From Pedobacter foliorum (GTDB lineage Bacteria > Bacteroidota > Bacteroidia > Sphingobacteriales > Sphingobacteriaceae), in NCBI RefSeq assembly GCF_013266735.1, contig NZ_JABSNU010000010.1, positions 62,001 to 126,000 on the forward strand: a stretch of 64,000 nt of DNA, written 5' to 3'. Every line of letters begins with the position of its first letter. Within the stretch, counting starts at the first letter, position 1. This document shows positions 1 through 8,647 of the stretch, piece after piece. The position numbers and the translations under genes were made by a program. The notes under the pieces were generated by a model. The model had not been told where the DNA came from, made no database searches, and saw nothing but the letters and a program-made list of their open reading frames with translations.

Positions 1-1
1 C

Positions 2-190
2 AAAGAAAAAGTAACAGAGGAATTGGAAAATGGCAATTGTCGGAACATGATGAACAACGGCCGCCTAATGAAAGACTATGTTTACGTGGAGGATATCGCC
101 ATTAACAACCAAAAGAAACTAAAATATTGGGTAGACCTCTGCCTTGCATTCAATCCACTAGCCAAATCAGCTAAGAAAAAAAACACTTAG
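2..190 (+). CDS. TfoX/Sxy-like protein, C-terminal part (5' end outside window)
   Basis: An open frame enters from the left edge and gives 62 residues before TAG at 188-190. It contains GRLMKDYVYV followed by KYWVDLCLAFNPLAK and a lysine-rich tail. That pattern (GRxMKxYVYV, then YWVxLxLxFNPxAK) is typical of the C-terminal end of TfoX N-terminal-domain proteins. In gamma-proteobacteria TfoX/Sxy is a competence regulator, but the short stand-alone versions in other bacteria have no settled role. Only the tail is visible, so the assignment rests on this motif, and the start and full length cannot be seen. Confidence 0.7.
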   Translation, partial: KEKVTEELENGNCRNMMNNGRLMKDYVYVEDIAINNQKKLKYWVDLCLAFNPLAKSAKKKNT

Positions 191-276
191 TAGTATGTAA
201 TATATTGATGAAATATATGTCTGATGTATAGTGGTTTATGTATTTTGGTTGTTAATCTTGTTGATGGAATTTGGTT

Positions 277-1617
277 ATGAGAATAAAAAAAAACCGATTG
301 AGGGTGATCTGTTCAATGCTCTTATTGCTCGTTGTTGGGTTTTCGGTTAATGCTCAGGATAAACAGAAGGAGATTGAACGCCTCATTGCCACTTATCATA
401 AACTGGGTAAGTTTAACGGGACTATTCTTGTTGCCCAACAGGGAAAGGTACTATTAGAGCGGGGTTATGGCTTTAAGAATATTCGTAAAGGAACGAGGAA
501 TGACCAAAATACGATTTACCAGGTTGCTTCGGTTACTAAGCCCTTTACTTCGGCGGTGGTGCTAAAGCTGGTAGAATTGGGAAAGTTGCGCTTGTCTGAT
601 TCCCTGAGTAAGTTTTATCCTGATTTTTCTAATGGTGACAGTGTAACGATCAGTCATTTGCTGTCGCATACCTCGGGGATTTCGGATACAAGCCAGAATA
701 TTACTGGGGGGACTGAGGAGAAAATATTTGTTGAAGCCTTAAAGGGGCAAAACCTTGATTTTAAGCCAGGAACAGACTGGAGGTATAGTAATGCTGGATA
801 TATACTGCTTGGATATATTATAGAAAAGGTAACGGGCTTGAGCTATTACGATGCGGTACGCAAATATGTATTTAAACCGCTGAGAATGCGCCAAAGTGAT
901 TTTGATTTTATCAAACTGAAGGATAGGAATAAAGCTACTGGATACTGGGCATTTCCTTTAGACGGGAACGCGAATACGGCAGAAGTGATGGGGTTTGAAA
1001 GGCCCAGGGCAGCTGGAGCAATCTATTCGACAGTGGGTGATCTGTATAAATTCCATGTAGGCTTACAGCAGGGTAAAGTAGTAGCGGATAGTTTACTGGC
1101 TAAAGCTTACACGTCTATTCGTGCAAATTATGGGTATGGCTGGTTCATTGATTCAGTTTTCAGGCAGAAGACGGTACACCACAGCGGAGACATATGGGGC
1201 TTTAGATCAGAATTTGCACGCGTTCCAACAGATGACATATGTATTGTAATGCTAAATAATATTCAGGACGTGTACTTACATGTGATCTCGTTGAAAATTC
1301 TGGCAATCTTGTATGAGGAGCCATACCAATTTCCGGCGGAGAACAAGGTTCATTTGGATAGTGCAACTTTAGCAGTTTATGAGGGGGACTATCAGCTGAG
1401 ACAGGGGCAATTGATCGGATTGAAAGTAGATCATGGCAGATTAATGTCCACGACTAACATCACGCAGGAGATGTATGCGCAGCAGAAAGATGTATTTGTG
1501 CTTGATAATGGTAAAGAACAGCTAACAATTAGCTTTGAAAGGGATACTGATGGCAAGGTGGTTTCGTTGTCTTTTTTGAATACCGATAAGAAAATGGTTT
1601 GCAAAAAGGTAAAGTAG
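277..1617 (+). CDS. secreted serine hydrolase, class C beta-lactamase/PBP fold
   Basis: A 446-residue protein with an N-terminal signal peptide ending near VNAQ. It belongs to the beta-lactamase-related serine hydrolases (PF00144 type): the SxxK nucleophile motif is SVTK in VASVTKPFTS, the YxN motif is YSN in WRYSNAGY, and an HxG-type motif HHSGD lies later. A C-terminal extension of about 100 residues follows the catalytic domain, as is common in Bacteroidota members. Likely periplasmic; the substrate (peptide, ester or peptidoglycan fragment) cannot be told. ATG at 277 is preferred over the in-frame TTG at 271 because the Lys-rich signal start follows it. The gene at 14302-15684 is a paralogue with the same layout. 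Confidence 0.88.
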   Translation: MRIKKNRLRVICSMLLLLVVGFSVNAQDKQKEIERLIATYHKLGKFNGTILVAQQGKVLLERGYGFKNIRKGTRNDQNTIYQVASVTKPFTSAVVLKLVELGKLRLSDSLSKFYPDFSNGDSVTISHLLSHTSGISDTSQNITGGTEEKIFVEALKGQNLDFKPGTDWRYSNAGYILLGYIIEKVTGLSYYDAVRKYVFKPLRMRQSDFDFIKLKDRNKATGYWAFPLDGNANTAEVMGFERPRAAGAIYSTVGDLYKFHVGLQQGKVVADSLLAKAYTSIRANYGYGWFIDSVFRQKTVHHSGDIWGFRSEFARVPTDDICIVMLNNIQDVYLHVISLKILAILYEEPYQFPAENKVHLDSATLAVYEGDYQLRQGQLIGLKVDHGRLMSTTNITQEMYAQQKDVFVLDNGKEQLTISFERDTDGKVVSLSFLNTDKKMVCKKVK

Positions 1618-1687
1618 CAATGGCTTAACCAATTTTTATATGAAGGATGATTCATAACCTAAAAAAATATGTTAGGTAAAATTGGTA

Positions 1688-2158
1688 ATGCTATTTAAAA
1701 AGCTGAGCTTGGTAGAAGAGTATCACAAGGTAATTATGCTAGAAAATGTAGAATTTATTATTGCAATTAAGAATAACGATTTCATTAAATCGATTATTGC
1801 GAATAATAGCTTTTCAAAAGTCAATGTGTCGCAATTTGATTATATCAAAGAGTGGGATGATTGCTATTTTTTTAGAAATTTTCAGATCGGAAGTTGGGTG
1901 TTTGATTCGGTGAGGATTTCAATTTCAACTGGAGATCTTTTCATGACATTTAATACGTCTGACCCAACAATTTCTAGCAAACTTCCTCTCATTGTCGGTA
2001 CTGGACCAACCTATCAAAAAGCCATACTCCCAAAAGAACCAAGTATGATGCGAACTAAGGTTGGAAAAGTCAATGTTGAGGGAAAAGTATTGCGTGTCTC
2101 GTACGTGATTTCCGAGCCTTATGGTGCTCAGATTAAAATTTTTATAACTGGTAGTTAA
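1688..2158 (+). CDS. hypothetical protein
   Basis: A 156-residue protein I do not recognise. There is no signal peptide and no clear membrane segment. It is a mixed, beta-rich sequence with a WDDCYFFRNF segment in the middle and a C-terminal strand pair around GKVLRVSYVISEPYG. Start at ATG 1688 (an in-frame TTG lies at 1682, and a further Met follows some 17 residues in). The gene follows the serine hydrolase at 277-1617 in the same direction after 70 bases. Nothing in the sequence indicates its job. Confidence 0.55.
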   Translation: MLFKKLSLVEEYHKVIMLENVEFIIAIKNNDFIKSIIANNSFSKVNVSQFDYIKEWDDCYFFRNFQIGSWVFDSVRISISTGDLFMTFNTSDPTISSKLPLIVGTGPTYQKAILPKEPSMMRTKVGKVNVEGKVLRVSYVISEPYGAQIKIFITGS

Positions 2159-2203
2159 ATTAATGCATCCGATTCCGTTCTTCTCTACTACTTAATGAGT
2201 AGG

Positions 2204-2238
2204 CCGTTATCGAACAAAACGACCGTTATCGGACAAAA
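2204..2238. repeat. two direct copies of CCGTTATCGRACAAAA
   Basis: Copies at 2204-2219 and 2223-2238 match at 15 of 16 bases and are spaced 19 bp start to start, that is about two helical turns. They lie 144 bp upstream of the secreted HExxH protein gene. The spacing suits a pair of protein-binding sites on one DNA face, but the binding protein is unknown. Confidence 0.5.
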
Positions 2239-2381
2239 AAAAAATCTAATTAAATTTTTGGGAGGCATTTTTTTTTATACTAAGTGTTATAGTATTTTAT
2301 CATGCAACTACAGCAGTGATGAGGAAAAGGTTTTTAGATCTCTTTATTCTTTATTAGCTCAAAAACACTAACTTGATATTC

Positions 2382-3485
2382 ATGAAAAAACCTTTACTCT
2401 CATTAATACTCTTACTGTTAGCATTTAATACCTACTCACAAATATATCTAAATCCAGGTGTCGATACCACTTTAACTGAGGTTAAAACAGCACTTCGTTT
2501 TTATACAAATTATCTCGATGGTTTTAATGGGAAACAAATACCCGATTTATCATCTTACTGGTCTGCCGCTGAGCTCAAACAAAGAAAGATACCAGATCAA
2601 TTAATTTATGCAATCAATGACAATCCATTGTACGCTCAGGGTTATCGTCCAACTATTTTATACATCAGATCAAAGTCTAAATATGTACATATCAAGACTC
2701 AGTTTTCCTATGCAGATTCCTCAGGGAATATAATGACTATGGCTGTTACCAATCATTACATTGGAACTGACGACCATAAAAAGCCTTATTTTATTAATCC
2801 AATGACAGAAAATCTTGCCGACTGGCGGATTAAAACGGTAAGAAATGTTGATTTCTATTATCCTTCAAATCACAAATTTAACCACAGAAGGGCAGATAGC
2901 CTAATCAAGAACATTGTCAAACTTGAAAAGGAGTGGAACCTCAAGCCCATTCATATCAAATACTACCTCTCAGATGATAATGATGAATTGTATAAACTGA
3001 GAGGTTTTGACTACACCGTAATGATGGGAAACAAGCTAAAACCTTCTGGAATATCTGATGATCGTGACAACCAGGTTTTCTGTGGAGGATACGGCGAAAA
3101 TTACTTTCATGAAGTTGTGCATGTTTACCTCAATCGCTTACATATCGGTTCTCCTATTAGGGAGGGGTTGGCTGTACTTTATGGAGGCAGCATGGGCCAT
3201 CCTATTAAATGGCATCTCAAAAGGGTTAACCAATATTTACGAGAGCATCAGGAAGCCGACCTAAGCAAAATAGAAGACTTCTGGTATACAGACCCATATA
3301 CAAATCCTGGTAGTGCAATCCAAGGCATGATTTGCAAACTTGTTTATGAAAAAGATGGAATTAACGGTTTAAAAAGATTGATGACCTACAAAAGCTACCA
3401 AGAACTATTTGAAAAAGAATTTAATGTTTCTACAGAACAATTGAATGCTTTTTTAAGACAAAAAATTAATGAAGAAGCAACTTAA
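2382..3485 (+). CDS. secreted putative zinc metallopeptidase (HExxH)
   Basis: A 367-residue exported protein; the signal peptide runs to about AFNTYSQ. A zincin motif HEVVH is in YFHEVVHVYLNR, and about 20 residues on, REGLAVLYGGS supplies a Glu in the position expected for the third zinc ligand of gluzincins (peptidase MA-like). The first 200 residues are beta-rich and not recognised. Start chosen at ATG 2382 rather than TTG 2373 because the Lys-Lys signal sequence begins there. Substrate unknown. The next gene (3513) follows after 27 bases and may share its transcript. Confidence 0.65.
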   Translation: MKKPLLSLILLLLAFNTYSQIYLNPGVDTTLTEVKTALRFYTNYLDGFNGKQIPDLSSYWSAAELKQRKIPDQLIYAINDNPLYAQGYRPTILYIRSKSKYVHIKTQFSYADSSGNIMTMAVTNHYIGTDDHKKPYFINPMTENLADWRIKTVRNVDFYYPSNHKFNHRRADSLIKNIVKLEKEWNLKPIHIKYYLSDDNDELYKLRGFDYTVMMGNKLKPSGISDDRDNQVFCGGYGENYFHEVVHVYLNRLHIGSPIREGLAVLYGGSMGHPIKWHLKRVNQYLREHQEADLSKIEDFWYTDPYTNPGSAIQGMICKLVYEKDGINGLKRLMTYKSYQELFEKEFNVSTEQLNAFLRQKINEEAT

Positions 3486-3512
3486 TCTAAAAGTATCATT
3501 ATATTCAAAAAT

Positions 3513-3944
3513 ATGGCGGTAATAGATAGAATCGAATTAAGTGCAAAATCCAAGAGCTTGAAAATCCTTAATATATGTGGAGCTATATATTTGGCGGTCT
3601 GGCTGTTCATGGTATTGTCGGCCGAAACTTTCAAAAGCGAATACATCAAAACTTTACTGATGGGGGGCACATTCTGGTCTTTGCTAAGTAGGTTATGGTC
3701 AAAAGATGCGGGTTTATTTATAGAATGGCGGCCGGATCAGGTTGAATTTAAAACTCATAATGGATCTGGTCTTATTGATATCAAGATGTTAAAGCATATT
3801 GATGTTGGGTTGGATGAGATTAAGGCATATTTAGAAAAAGATGAGGTTCAGGTGATCAATATCGCACGTTTTTCAGATTATGATACCAGATTGAAAATTA
3901 AAGAGCATTTCTCCCAACTCCAAAAAGAATTGAAAATTGTTTAA
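3513..3944 (+). CDS. small membrane protein of unknown function
   Basis: A 143-residue protein with two hydrophobic helices near the N-terminus (about residues 20-38 and 48-60), followed by a hydrophilic C-terminal domain that starts with the FIEWRPDQVEFK strand and ends in a charged helix. It resembles small inner-membrane proteins with a cytosolic PH-like or beta domain, but I cannot name a family. It lies directly downstream of the HExxH gene and faces the regulator gene at 4002-4892, 57 bases away. Confidence 0.55.
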   Translation: MAVIDRIELSAKSKSLKILNICGAIYLAVWLFMVLSAETFKSEYIKTLLMGGTFWSLLSRLWSKDAGLFIEWRPDQVEFKTHNGSGLIDIKMLKHIDVGLDEIKAYLEKDEVQVINIARFSDYDTRLKIKEHFSQLQKELKIV

Positions 3945-4001
3945 ATCTATCGATAGGACAAAGATTTCTTATCTGTTGGGTAAATATGCAGCTACTTTTT
4001 T

Positions 4002-4892
4002 TTAAGCGTTAATTTCAAGCTTATATCCTTTTCCACGTATAACAGCAATTTTAATATTCGGATCAACTTCTAGTTTTTTTCTAAGTTTTGATATGAACAT
4101 ATCCAGACTGCGCCCTACAATAACACCTTCATCTTCCCATATCTCTTTTTGCAGTCGGCTTCGCTCTATGGTTTCGTTGGGCGACAATGCAAAAATGAGC
4201 AATACGCGGGTTTCCGTTCCGGTTAAGTCTATTGCCTTTCCATTTATGGTGAGCTTTCTGTTCTTCGCATCGAACAACACTGAGCCCAAAGTGTACATGC
4301 CGGTATTTTCACCGTGAGTTAAAGCTCTTCGCGGCTTAACGGATCTCAGAAAAATAAAACCAACAAATGCTAAAAATGGCAAGCTGCCCAATAGATATTT
4401 GTTCTTTGTTGTATTTATGCCTGTCGATTTAAATTTTATGTTAATCATGTAACGTGCTCTGGGCTGCACTCTGCCTAGACAAGCTATAATATCATCTTTT
4501 TTATTTTTTGATATAGCGTATCCATAAGCTACACTAGAGTTGCCAGAGTTTAGAACGTTAACAATATAATCACGTGCTAGGGGGTCTTGAGCCAACAAAC
4601 GTCTGGTAGTATTTACCAGAGATTCGGGTTGAAAAGTTAGATCATTCTCAAACCTGATTTGGTACTCATTATCAGCGATCTTTTTTATAGGAAGAACCCT
4701 AGATGTACTGTCGCCCGACTGTAAGAGTATTTCATGTCCGATCCGACGGAGCAAAACTTCCTTTCTGGCAATATTAAAGTCGTTACCATCAGTTACACTA
4801 GAAGCTGCGCAAATTACAGTAATAAACAAAAGCAGCATGAATCCAAAGAGGTACTTACCTTTTCCGGACAGAAGATTTCGGCTATTAAGCAT
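4002..4892 (-). CDS. membrane-anchored winged-helix transcriptional regulator (ToxR-like layout)
   Basis: A 296-residue protein with a signal or anchor segment at about 14-31, a putative periplasmic region to about 165, a transmembrane helix around LLGSLPFLAFVGFIFL, and a C-terminal OmpR/PhoB-type winged helix from about residue 205 (LFDAKNRKLTINGKAIDLT through RGKGYKLEI). There is no receiver domain. This order, extracytoplasmic sensor first and DNA-binding domain last, is a one-component sensor-regulator like ToxR/CadC but inverted, so the wing domain follows the helix on the inner side. It is divergent from the propeller protein at 4995, with about 100 bases between; a regulatory link is plausible but inferred. 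Confidence 0.8.
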   Translation of the reverse strand: MLNSRNLLSGKGKYLFGFMLLLFITVICAASSVTDGNDFNIARKEVLLRRIGHEILLQSGDSTSRVLPIKKIADNEYQIRFENDLTFQPESLVNTTRRLLAQDPLARDYIVNVLNSGNSSVAYGYAISKNKKDDIIACLGRVQPRARYMINIKFKSTGINTTKNKYLLGSLPFLAFVGFIFLRSVKPRRALTHGENTGMYTLGSVLFDAKNRKLTINGKAIDLTGTETRVLLIFALSPNETIERSRLQKEIWEDEGVIVGRSLDMFISKLRKKLEVDPNIKIAVIRGKGYKLEINA

Positions 4893-4994
4893 AGTGTCAA
4901 GTTTTTATTTACAAAGTTTACATTTTTATTTACAATCCAAATTCTCTGCGATGAAAAATATCAAAGTAGTTTCGTTGAACCAATTAGAAAAGAT

Positions 4995-6056
4995 ATGAAA
5001 AATAAAAGAAATGTTTTGTATAGCCTGATTATCATGCTGACTGGAGTAATCTATTTTCCGGTACAGGCTCAGCAAAAAAATGATGCTCAGGATGCAGTTG
5101 AAACCAAAGACGTGTCCACTTCTCAGGGGCCTAATAGAATGGTTCGTACCATCAAGCAAGATAGAAGGGGGAATATTTGGCTTGCTTCTACTGAAGGTAT
5201 TATTAGATACGATGGAAAATTGTTTACTAATATTACAAGTAAAGCAATGCAGGCTCGCTTTTTTTCTGTTTTAGAAGATAAAAAGGGGAATTTTTGGTTC
5301 GCTTCTGTTGGTTCAGGGGTTTATTACTACAATGAGAAATCCTTTAAAAATTACACAACAAAGGATGGGCTTGCCGGTGATCAGGTCACTAATATTTATG
5401 AAGATAAAACCGGCAATGTTTGGTTCGGCACTGGAGTAGGAGCAAGCCGTTACGATGGGAAATCCTTTCAGAATTTTAAAATGAAAGAAGGGCCAGTTCC
5501 CACTGGTGCTGATTCTATCCATGTGTCAGTTTACCAACATCCGATTCCAGATGGTAGTTGGATGCATAATGATGTTAATTCTATCATTGAGGACAAAACA
5601 GGAAAATTTTGGTTTGGTACTAGGGGATATGTTTCCATTTATGATGGAAAGACATTTACCACCGTAACCAATAAAGAGGGTAAACCTTTTGCTAATGTTC
5701 GTTCGATAATTAAAGATAAAAAAGGCAATATTTGGCTGGGAGGTTATGATGGCCTTTGGCGCTATGACGGTATTACATTTACCAATTTTGCCCAGAAGTT
5801 TGTTGGGAATATCTACGAAGATAGAAAAGGTAATATTTGGACTAGTTCAGAAAGCGCTTCGGGCAAGGGTTGGTCACTTTTACGGTATGACGGCAAGACA
5901 TTGTCTGATAATAAGCCTGTTGTAACTGAAGTAAAGTCTGGAGAACCAATGATTTTCGGTATAATTGAAGCAAAAGATGGAAGTATTTGGTTTGGTACGG
6001 TGAACGGAGTTTGTCGTTATGATGGGGTTACTTTTAATGACTTTAAAGCTAAATAG
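4995..6056 (+). CDS. secreted two-component-regulator-type beta-propeller protein
   Basis: A 353-residue exported protein with signal peptide (YFPVQAQ). It consists of seven regulator-propeller blades, each with a D-x-x-GNIW(F/L) core: DRRGNIW, DKKGNFW, DKTGNVW, DKTGKFW, DKKGNIW, DRKGNIW and AKDGSIW. These blades normally form the sensor part of Bacteroidota hybrid two-component systems (SusR/BT-type), but here no transmembrane, kinase or DNA-binding part follows, so it is a free-standing propeller. The open frame runs upstream to 4734, but ATG 4995 is chosen because it begins the signal peptide and the longer form would overlap the divergent gene. Confidence 0.8.
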   Translation: MKNKRNVLYSLIIMLTGVIYFPVQAQQKNDAQDAVETKDVSTSQGPNRMVRTIKQDRRGNIWLASTEGIIRYDGKLFTNITSKAMQARFFSVLEDKKGNFWFASVGSGVYYYNEKSFKNYTTKDGLAGDQVTNIYEDKTGNVWFGTGVGASRYDGKSFQNFKMKEGPVPTGADSIHVSVYQHPIPDGSWMHNDVNSIIEDKTGKFWFGTRGYVSIYDGKTFTTVTNKEGKPFANVRSIIKDKKGNIWLGGYDGLWRYDGITFTNFAQKFVGNIYEDRKGNIWTSSESASGKGWSLLRYDGKTLSDNKPVVTEVKSGEPMIFGIIEAKDGSIWFGTVNGVCRYDGVTFNDFKAK

Positions 6057-6068
6057 GGGTAGGTGTTC

Positions 6069-6110
6069 GGCAGCGTACGGCCGATGTTCAATAATGAACG
6101 GTTTCTGCCG
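6069..6110. promoter_or_regulatory. inverted-repeat element upstream of FtsX permease 1
   Basis: Outer arms CGGCAG (6069-6074) and CTGCCG (6105-6110) enclose a second hairpin GTTCA-ATAA-TGAAC (6086-6099) and the word GTACGG (6075-6080). The words GTACGG and TGTTCAATA also occur in the large palindrome upstream of the second FtsX permease gene. It could be an operator or an upstream activator site; it has no T-run, so a terminator is less likely. Confidence 0.45.
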
Positions 6111-6162
6111 TAGATTTGGAAAGAAAGCGGGGTGTAGTAGTGATTTAAAGCATTTGTTGATC

Positions 6163-6178
6163 TTGGCACTAACTTGGT
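6163..6178 (+). promoter_or_regulatory. TTGGCACTAACTTGGT motif, promoter-like
   Basis: The motif has GG, ten bases, then GT, and lies 45 bases before the permease start. It resembles a sigma-54 promoter (TTGGCAC..TTGC) but lacks the GC at -12. A similar word, TTGGCATTGGCTTAGT, lies before the second permease gene (25955-25970). Confidence 0.35.
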
Positions 6179-6223
6179 TAATTGCAGTTCAATCTTATCT
6201 TTAACCAATAAACCTTTGCCGCC

Positions 6224-8599
6224 ATGTTCAGACTCAATTTAAAAATCGCTTTGAGAAACCTCTGGAGAAACACGACTTCTTCAGTGATTAATATTGTTGG
6301 TTTGGCAATTGGTCTGGCATCCTGCCTTTTACTGCTCTTGTACGTGAACTACGAATGGAATTATAATAAGGGATTTAAAGATGCCGACAAGGTTTATCAG
6401 GTAATGATCAATTTCCAGGACGCATCAGGAAAGGTTACCAGTACCTATAGTGCTCCAGGGAATGGCATCCACAGCGCGATCAAAAATCGTGTGCCGGAAG
6501 TTGATGCGGTAGCACGCCTGGCCGGAGGCGGGGAAACGCTTATTGCCAATGGCAGAACAAGCTTCAAAAAAGTGGTATTATTTGGAGATCCTGAGCTATT
6601 GAAGATCTTTAATTTCGAGTTTATAGCCGGTAATCCAGCTACAGCGCTTGATGTACCCAATTCTGTTGTGGTAACAGAACGGACTGCAAGGCTGTTGTTT
6701 GGTGGTGTCAATGTGCTGAACAAAAGCATCAAATATGAAAACGAAAGGGATCTGATAATCACTGGGGTGATCAAAGACGTTCCGAGTAATACTGCCCTTA
6801 AGTTCGATTATGTTTTACCCTGGTCTTTTTTAGAATTGTTTAATGAAAATGCTAGAAATGGGGGGTGGGAAAACTTTAGCTGGCCAGTAATGGTAAAGGT
6901 AAACGACCCCTCAAAAGTGGATTTGATAAACAGCAAGATCAAAGGTCTGTTTAATGAGCGAAGCAAGGATACCAAAGGGGAGAATTTCATATTTCCATTC
7001 GCTAAAACACATCTCTATAGTAACTTCGTTAACGGAAAAAGTGTTGGTGGTGATATAGAAAAAATTTATCTGTTTATTGGTTTGGCCTTTGGTATCTTAT
7101 TGATCGCCTGCATCAATTTTATGAATATGGCTACTGCCAAATCCGAGCGCAGGGCAAAGGAAGTGGGCATAAAGAAAACAATTGGCGCCACAAGGTCTTC
7201 GCTGGTAATGCAGTTCCTTACCGAAGCGATGGTACTGACCTTTGGCAGTGTATTACTGGCTGTAACCGTTGTAGAGCTGGCTTTGCCCATGTTTAATAAT
7301 TTGCTGGGTATAGAACTTGTAATAGACTATGGCAATGCCTGGTATTGGCTGGTTATTTCTGGCGTGGTAGTACTAACCGGATTACTATCAGGCTTATATC
7401 CTGCGCTGTTCCTCTCTGCTTTTAACCCTGTTCAAACTTTAAAAAGAAAGGCCGCAAGGGAAAAGGCAATCCCTGTGAATTTGAGACAGGTATTGGTTGT
7501 GGGGCAGTTTTGCTTCGCCATTATGCTAATCATAGCTACCCTAGTGATCTACAAACAGATCGATTTCATTAAGAACAGGCCGATTGGCTACAGCGCAAAT
7601 CTACTGGCAGAAATGCCGCAGGAGGGCGAGCTCTCCGGCAAATTTGAGGTATTCAAATCGGAAGTTCTGAAAACAGGTGCCGTCACCGCCGTTAACCAGG
7701 CGGCTGGCAGTCTCTCTGGCGTGAGTAACTGGTTTACGGGTTTCGAATGGCCCAACAGGCCTCCAGGAGCCGAGGATATTCGTTTTAACCGTTTGGAAAC
7801 CAATTATGATTTTGTGAAGACCAGCGGCGTTGAGCTGATCGCAGGGCGTGATTTTTCTAAAGACTTTGCGTCTGATACAGCAGGTGTTCTGCTGAGCAGC
7901 TCTGCGGTGAAGGTGATGAACCTTCAAAATCCGGTGGGCACAAGGGTGAAATTGAATGGTAATGATTTGCATGTAATTGGGGTATTTAAAGATATCATTT
8001 GGGATTCGCCATATGAGGCTGAGAAACCGATGGTTATCAATTTTAATAGGTATAAAGGCTATAGGATCAACATGCGCCTGAACCCAGCCAACAGTTTGAA
8101 CCGTAATGTGGAATTGATCTCAGCCGTTGCAAAAAGGCTCAATCCGGCCTATCCGGTCGAAATCAAGTTTGTAAACAATCTGTACGCCCAAAAAATGCAG
8201 TCTGAAAAGATCCTGGGCATACTGGCCAACCTGTTTGGCGGCATCGCTATATTTATTTCCTGTATGGGGCTTTATGGCTTGGTGGCTTACAGTGCGGAAC
8301 AGCGCACGAAGGAATTTGGTGTGCGCCGTGTACTGGGTGCCTCAGTGAGCAATATTATGAGATTGCTGTCGGTTTCATTCTTGAAAATGGTATTTTTTGC
8401 TGCTTGCATTGGCGTACCATTGGCTTATTACCTGATGAACAAATGGCTTACTAATTTTGAATTCCGGACAAGCATACCTTTATCCATTGTACTGATATCA
8501 ATAGTGGGCACTGCTGTGATTGCTTTTCTAACGGTCAGTTTTCAGGCGTACAAGGCTGCTAAGGCCAATCCTGCGGAGGCGCTTAAGTATGAACAATAA
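6224..8599 (+). CDS. ABC transporter permease, FtsX/MacB type, eight-helix duplicated form
   Basis: A 791-residue inner-membrane protein. The N-terminus (KIALRNLWRN) leads into a transmembrane helix, a periplasmic MacB-PCD-like domain, an FtsX domain with three helices at about 285-410, a shorter helix and second periplasmic domain, and a second FtsX domain at about 680-785 ending in AYKAAKANPAEALKYE. This double permease is common in many paralogous copies in Sphingobacteriaceae. There is no ATPase gene beside it, so it must share an ATPase encoded elsewhere. The role (export, lipoprotein or peptide handling) is not known. It is a paralogue of 25983-28346; both are preceded by similar inverted repeats. 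Confidence 0.85.
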   Translation: MFRLNLKIALRNLWRNTTSSVINIVGLAIGLASCLLLLLYVNYEWNYNKGFKDADKVYQVMINFQDASGKVTSTYSAPGNGIHSAIKNRVPEVDAVARLAGGGETLIANGRTSFKKVVLFGDPELLKIFNFEFIAGNPATALDVPNSVVVTERTARLLFGGVNVLNKSIKYENERDLIITGVIKDVPSNTALKFDYVLPWSFLELFNENARNGGWENFSWPVMVKVNDPSKVDLINSKIKGLFNERSKDTKGENFIFPFAKTHLYSNFVNGKSVGGDIEKIYLFIGLAFGILLIACINFMNMATAKSERRAKEVGIKKTIGATRSSLVMQFLTEAMVLTFGSVLLAVTVVELALPMFNNLLGIELVIDYGNAWYWLVISGVVVLTGLLSGLYPALFLSAFNPVQTLKRKAAREKAIPVNLRQVLVVGQFCFAIMLIIATLVIYKQIDFIKNRPIGYSANLLAEMPQEGELSGKFEVFKSEVLKTGAVTAVNQAAGSLSGVSNWFTGFEWPNRPPGAEDIRFNRLETNYDFVKTSGVELIAGRDFSKDFASDTAGVLLSSSAVKVMNLQNPVGTRVKLNGNDLHVIGVFKDIIWDSPYEAEKPMVINFNRYKGYRINMRLNPANSLNRNVELISAVAKRLNPAYPVEIKFVNNLYAQKMQSEKILGILANLFGGIAIFISCMGLYGLVAYSAEQRTKEFGVRRVLGASVSNIMRLLSVSFLKMVFFAACIGVPLAYYLMNKWLTNFEFRTSIPLSIVLISIVGTAVIAFLTVSFQAYKAAKANPAEALKYEQ

Positions 8600-8647
8600 G
8601 AGAAATATAATTTATATATTTAGGATAACCGAGTAACCGATCCTTGT

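Noticed and set aside
4734..4994. Longer N-terminus of the propeller protein
   Set aside because: It would overlap the divergent regulator and place the signal peptide inside the protein.
6163..6178. A true sigma-54 promoter
   Set aside because: GG-N10-GT lacks the GC at -12, and the second example would give a leaderless message; reported as a shared motif only.
7601..7972. Leftward 123-residue frame within the FtsX gene
   Set aside because: Overlaps a well-supported permease; composition and lack of motif mark it as a shadow.
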